A DNA stretch of 64,000 nucleotides from Polyporus tsugae (taxonomy: Eukaryota > Basidiomycota > Agaricomycetes > Polyporales > Polyporaceae), in assembly GCA_024305745.1 (NCBI GenBank), contig JAHRBS010000004.1:2728001-2792000 (forward strand), given 5' to 3'. Positions 59,257-64,000 of this stretch are shown here, piece after piece. How positions within the stretch are numbered: position 1 is the stretch's first letter; each line of letters begins with the position of its first letter. The notes under the pieces were generated by a model. That model saw nothing but the letters and a program-made list of their open reading frames with translations. It was not told the origin of the DNA and searched no databases. The position numbers and the translations under genes were made by a program.

Positions 59257-61669
59257 ATGGGTCCTCGCAGGTCCATTGCTTTCTCGCCGTCGGTGCCTGT
59301 TGTCAAAAGTCGCTCCGGAGAAGACAGCGATACATCCTCTAGGACATACCGCGAGTATCCCACCCCCCACCCAAAGAAGCTCGCTGCGGCTGCCCACCTC
59401 CAAAACAACCGAGAAATGCACGGTGCCAGTCACCGAACCTCGACGCCCAGTCCGGCTCGACGGCCTCAGCCGTCCTTCGCGGGACCCTCTCGCGACGCTG
59501 AGGGAACCGGACGTGCCTCGCTCCCTCCGAGGTCATCCACCACAAACTCCGACTTCCTCGACTTTCCCACCTCAGTTCCGGAGCGCACATTGAAATCGGC
59601 GGAGGAGGGCATCCAGGGACGACCTCGCCCCGGGAACGGCGGCCATGACGGGGTTGTTGCGGAGCTTATTCAGTACGGACTGAGACACGGTACAGGGCGT
59701 CCTCGGAGCGGGAGCGGGGGTGGGGGTAAGGCGATGCTGAGGAAGATGTCCGCGTCATCGCTATATGACCAGGAAGAAAAGAACGGAGGCGATGAGAGCG
59801 CAAGGCGGACGAGCTATCGGGACCGGAGCTACTCGATCCGCGAGATGAGGCGCACAAGTATTGTGGACCATGTCGAAGGTAAGGTCGCCCTGTTGCCCCA
59901 CTATCGGATGCTTGCTAACTGGGCCATTGTACGCAGACTTTGTCTGTAGACAGAAGTTCATCCTGCGCCTCGCTAAGGCCTTGCTCTCCTTCGGGGCGGC
60001 CTCGCACCGCATCGAGTCCCAGCTGCACTCGGCAGGGGAGACCCTGGACATTAACGTCGCCTTCGTCCACCTCCCGAACCTGATTATCGTCACGTTCATG
60101 GACCAGGACACGCGCACGTCCGAGACGCACTTCGTCCGCGCCGGCGGGCGCGTCGCGCTCACGAAGCTGCAGCAAATCCACATCGTCTACCGCGACGTCC
60201 TCCACGACAAGATCGGGACGACAGAGGGCTGCGAGCAGCTCAAGGCGATCCTGCACGCGCGGCCGTTGTACAGCATATGGATCCGCTGTTTCCTGGCGTT
60301 CTTGTGTGCATCGATCATCTGCGTGCTCGCTTTCGGAGGCTCGATCGTGGATATGTTCGTCAGTGGGGCGAGTGCGTCCATGCTGCAGTATCTGGGGCTC
60401 AACGCGGCATCGAAGAGCGCGATATACGCAAACGTCTATGAGTAAGTCTATAGTCTATATATGCATATCAGCCACTTGGGGTCAGCCGACTGACTCGGGC
60501 TTGTTACAGGATCTCTGTCTCCATTGTGGTCTCGTTTGTTGCTCGGGCACTCGGGACGCTTCCGGACAACCTATTCTGTTACAGTGCGATATCGTCTGCC
60601 GGCGTCGTGCTCATTCTACCCGGATTCACAATTCGTGAGTGCCATCGCCCAGCACCGACTGCATATATTGAAAGTACTCTGTGGAAAATTTAGTGATCGC
60701 CGCTCTGGAGCTGACGTCAAGAAACATACTTTGTGGCTCCGTAAGGATGGTGTATGCGATCATCTACACCTTGTTCCTCGTGAGTCTCACGTCCTATCTT
60801 GTTTGACTCCCCGTCAACAATGTTTGGCAGGGATTCGGTCTGACGATCGGATCAGACTTCTACCTCGTCGTAAATCCCGAAGCGCGCCGACGCCTCTCCG
60901 CAACGATGCTGCTCGAGTCTGAGACTTACCACGGCTACATCCTCAGTTCCAACACTTCCATTCCGATCGCCAACCTTGGCGCGACCTTCACCTTCGTGGA
61001 GACCGAAGATTCCGGACAAAGCCACATCGTTAAAGGTAAGCCCGACCGCTCTCGAACGCTCTCGGCGATCGCTCAACATCTCCATGGGGCATGGCGCAGG
61101 TTGTTATCGGAACCCCTCGTGGCCGTGGTGGAGACAGCCCTTCCCATGGTGGACGATGCTCTTCCTCGTGCCCATCTATTCCATCTGCTCCTCAATTTCG
61201 AACCTGCAATCCATCCGAAGCATCCAGCTCCCGATCATGGTCCTATTTTCATGCGTCGCCTACGCCGCCAACCGTACCGCAAACTACTTCATCTCGGAGC
61301 GCGCAGACATCGTGTCGGCATCTGGGGCATTCGTCATCGGCTTCTGCGGAAATGCGTACTCCCGCCTTGTCGGGGGCACCGCGTTTACGTCCATGGTTAC
61401 TGGTGTCTTGTTCCTCGTGCCGGTACGTCCGCGTCCGTCTAGAAGCTTGTTTCCTAACCGACCAATGACGGAATTTATAGTCGGCTATTGGTAGCGGCGG
61501 GGGACTCATCCAGCCGTACCGCAGCTCCATAGAGCGATACTCGGGGAGTTTCGAGCTCGGAATTCGGATGATACAAGTTGCGATTGGTGTTACCATCGGA
61601 CTTTTCGTCGCGCAGATCGTCGTGTACGCTCTGGGTCGACGCAAGAGCGCCGCACACTTTGCATTCTAG
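59257..61669 (+). CDS. ThrE/DUF1212 multi-pass membrane protein (Prm10-like)
   Basis: Seven exons (59257-59878, 59937-60441, 60510-60634, 60694-60779, 60831-61035, 61100-61422, 61481-61669) give 684 residues. The first 210 residues are Ser/Arg-rich and cytosolic. The DUF1212 domain then begins with RQKFILRLAKALLSFGAASHRIE and INVAFVHLPNLIIVTF. Around ten membrane helices follow, such as IWIRCFLAFLCASIICVLAF, GVVLILPGFTILIAALELTSR, MVYAIIYTLFLGFGLTIG, GAFVIGFCGNAYSRLVGGTAF and GIRMIQVAIGVTIGLFVAQIVV. Relatives include bacterial threonine exporter ThrE and yeast pheromone-regulated Prm10, so a small-molecule exporter is plausible but unproven. I begin at the ATG at 59257; the frame is open further upstream only from a GTG. 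Confidence 0.85.
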
Positions 61670-61875
61670 ATAATGCTACCATCTGAATAATACAAACATG
61701 CGTTTGAACAGTTTCTGTGTACAAGTCTCCCCCAACAGACCGAAATCTGCACCCCCGCAAACAAGTAATGCAACAGGAAAACATAGCGACGCGGTTAGCG
61801 AGATCTAGTACAGTACCAAAATACACAGACATTTATAATGCAGTAAAATATGCCATGTGAAGGTGCAAATATAAA

Positions 61876-63999
61876 TTACGACGCGAAGAGCTGATGGAGC
61901 TCCTCCATCCGGCGCGCCTGAATGTCTGACTTGCTCAGTGGAGGGCCGAGCGTGAGGTTCGCCAGCTCCGTCTTCTTCTTCTGAACCTCGAGTAGTCGGG
62001 CCTCGATTGTGTTGTCGATGATCAGCTTTACGGTCGTGACGGGCCGCGTCTGACCAAGTCGATGCTAGAGGGCAATGAGAAAAATATGGCGATGACCTGT
62101 TGAAGCTCCACTCACAATACGGTCTACAGCTTGGTTCTCTACCGCGGGGTTCCTAGACGAACACTCGTCAATCACATAGCTAATAGCTGAAGCGGCATCG
62201 AAACGCACCAATAAGGATCCATCAAGTAGACACGTTGGGCCGCGGTGAGGTTGAGGCCCACGCCACCCGCTTTCAAACTGACCAGAAGCACCTCGCACCC
62301 AGGGTCGTGCTTCAGCGCCTCCATAGCTCGAGTACGTTCGTCACGTTTCATGGTCCCGTCAAGACGATCGTAACGAATGCTCGCAACTTCGAGGGCGTCC
62401 TCCACCCTGATAATCTAGTCAGACGATGAAAGACAGTGTAAAGCGAAGCCGCTCACTTGTCAAGCATGCTCGTCCACTGGGAGCTGAAGCACCGCCACGT
62501 CAATATGCATCGTCCCAGCAAAAACAGATGAACACGTACAACACGACCGTCTTCGTCACGCCATCGTCGATGCAGTTCCCCTGGCCATCTACCATCTGAA
62601 CTTCGACTGAGTTCGGGTCGTAGTTCGCGGAGTACGGATTCGCCTTCGAGAACTGGATGAGGTCGCCCAGTAGCGCGCGAACCTTGGTCGACGGATGGAA
62701 GTCCTCGAGGGCGATGCCCTTCTGCCGCTTCTCTTTCTTCACCGCTTTCTTCTTCGCGCCGGCGGAGGTGAAGCTGTCCAGAAAGGCACAGTCAAGACTG
62801 AGTTGCACCGCGTCGTTTGGAAGGAGCGCTGTTTGGCAAATGGCACAAGCCCTCGGCGCGTCAGGTTGGACATTTGGCCACCCGGGGAAGGTCAATGTCC
62901 GGAAACATTCGGCGCAGAAGAGATGTTGACAGCGCGTGAGAACGGGCTGGGGGGCCGTTGGACTGTTCTGGCGCGTGGAAGCTCGAGAAGTCGATGCCGA
63001 GGCCTTCGGCTTCCGTCCACGCTTCGCTGGGGCGGCGTTGACTTCAGCAAGGCCCTCGTTGGTCGTTTCCAGAGATGCGGAGAGTTCGCATTGGCACTCA
63101 ACGCACTGTGTCGTGCCAGCCTCCTTCAGCAGGGCGAAGATTATCGCCCCGCGCTGGAGGTCGATCCCTTCACGGGCGACTGTTGCGACAACGTCTTCGT
63201 ACGGTGTCAGGGCGTCGCCGGGAAGCCCGAGACCCTTGTTCTGCACAAGCTCGAAGTGGTCGCAGATCTGACGGAGGCGAAGAATCTTCTGGAGGATACC
63301 GACGTAGTTCTTCATGACCTCGTTCTTGTGTGAGAGCTCGTGGAACTCCGCCTTGGACTCGTTGAAGAATTGATCATAGATGGACTGCTCCTGTTGATCA
63401 AACTTCAGGTAGCGAAGTTCATCGGTGCGTGGGGGAAGAGAGAGGATCTTCTTGCCATCTTCAGCGCGTGACTCCTTCGTTCGACGCAAAGTGATGCACT
63501 TCATGATGGTCTGAAGGCGGGCGATACCAAGAGGCTGCGCGTACTTGACAGGCGTACCGATGAACTCGTTCCATGTATTCTTGTCATCGAAAGGCGTAAG
63601 ACGGAGGAACTTGATGAGTGCGAAGACGTCGTCAAGCTTGTTCTGCACCGGAGTGCCCGTGAGACACAAACGACGATCTGCAATGAGATCGCACGAGGCA
63701 CGGCAGCCGACGGTATTGGTCTCTTTGATGGAACTGTCGGTTGGAAAAACACTTGTTAGCGGTCTAACGTCACATAAGAGTGCATATACCCACTGTGCCT
63801 CATCAAGGACGACTCGGAACCAGTGTATGCTTTGTAACGGACTTGTCGCCTCGACTGAAGAACCAGCGGCTTTCTTCCGCTTCTTTGCCTTCTTGCCCTT
63901 AGACTTCGTGACGGGCTGGCCATATCCATCCACCTCGATGAAGCCCTCACTACTGACGCCGTCCACGTCTTCGTCATCTTCGTCATCCGCTGCCTCCAA
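61876..63999 (-). CDS. SNF2-family ATPase with RING finger (Rad5/Rad16/Uls1 group), 3' part
   Basis: The gene runs off the right edge, so only the C-terminal part is here. After an acidic and Lys-rich insert come helicase motif II (LDEAH, with the His codon split by an intron at 63734-63793) and motif III (RLCLTGTPVQNKLDDVFALIKFL). A RING finger is inserted between the two RecA lobes (CVECQCEL...CQHLFCAECF...CAICQTAL). The helicase C lobe follows: VFSQWTSMLDK, RYDRLDGTMKRDERTRAMEAL, VLLVSLKAGGVGLNLTAAQRVYLMDPYW, NPAVENQAVDRIHRLGQTRPV. A RING inside an SNF2 domain marks the Rad5/Rad16/HLTF/Uls1 group of DNA translocases with ubiquitin- or SUMO-linked roles. Which member it is cannot be settled without the N-terminus. 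Confidence 0.88.
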
Positions 64000-64000
64000 A

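Overview
The window reads as gene-dense nuclear DNA of a filamentous basidiomycete, most likely an agaricomycete. Almost every gene is split by many short introns of about 45-70 nt with GTRNGY-type donors and CTNAY branch sites. Intergenic gaps are mostly 0.2-1 kb, promoters are CT-rich, and coding sequence is GC-rich at third positions. Family content fits: a Zn2Cys6 regulator, homeodomain regulators, an FBXO21-like F-box protein and large membrane-anchored heparinase-like proteins. All calls come from reading the sequence. Exon boundaries were joined by hand from splice signals, reading-frame continuity and recalled family motifs, without alignment or RNA data.

Layout. 0.2-1.5 kb: decayed copy of an FBXO21-like gene. 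2.2-4.2 kb: intact FBXO21-like gene (+). 4.5-5.8 kb: ketopantoate reductase (-). 6.1-7.8 kb: xylose-reductase-type aldo-keto reductase (+, 12 exons). 8.1-10.8 kb: PB1/UBA-like scaffold protein (+). 12.5-14.3 kb: F-box protein (+). 14.7-15.7 kb and 19.4-20.6 kb: two paralogous homeodomain genes (+) that bracket a heparinase II/III-like gene (16.4-18.9 kb, +). 21.1-24.4 kb: Utp17/WDR75 (-). 24.9-28.4 kb: 16-exon Zn2Cys6 regulator (-). 30.0-30.9 kb: Yop1/REEP (+). 31.2-34.8 kb: chromodomain/coiled-coil/zinc-finger protein (-). 35.1-39.5 kb: exocyst Sec3 (-). 39.7-41.2 kb: ceramide glucosyltransferase (-). 41.6-43.5 kb: TPR/F-box/LRR protein of Pof3/Dia2 type (+). 43.6-45.2 kb: TatD nuclease (-). 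45.7-47.3 kb: peroxisomal 3-ketoacyl-CoA thiolase (+). 47.8-50.4 kb: second heparinase-like gene (+). 51.1-52.2 kb: Ser-rich single-pass membrane protein (+). 53.1-55.6 kb: GNL1-type GTPase (-). 56.4-58.6 kb: SAM methyltransferase (+). 59.3-61.7 kb: ThrE/Prm10 transporter-like protein (+). 61.9 kb to the window edge: SNF2/RING ATPase (-, truncated).

Most of this is conserved housekeeping: ribosome biogenesis, exocytosis, ER shape, sphingolipid, pantothenate and beta-oxidation metabolism. The genes do not form one pathway. The unusual content is in gene structure and duplication: an apparent AT-AC intron in the thiolase gene, two GC-AG introns, an 8-nt exon carrying a zinc-ligand cysteine, a 9-nt exon in TatD, the homeodomain pair around a heparinase-like gene, and the decayed F-box copy beside its intact relative.
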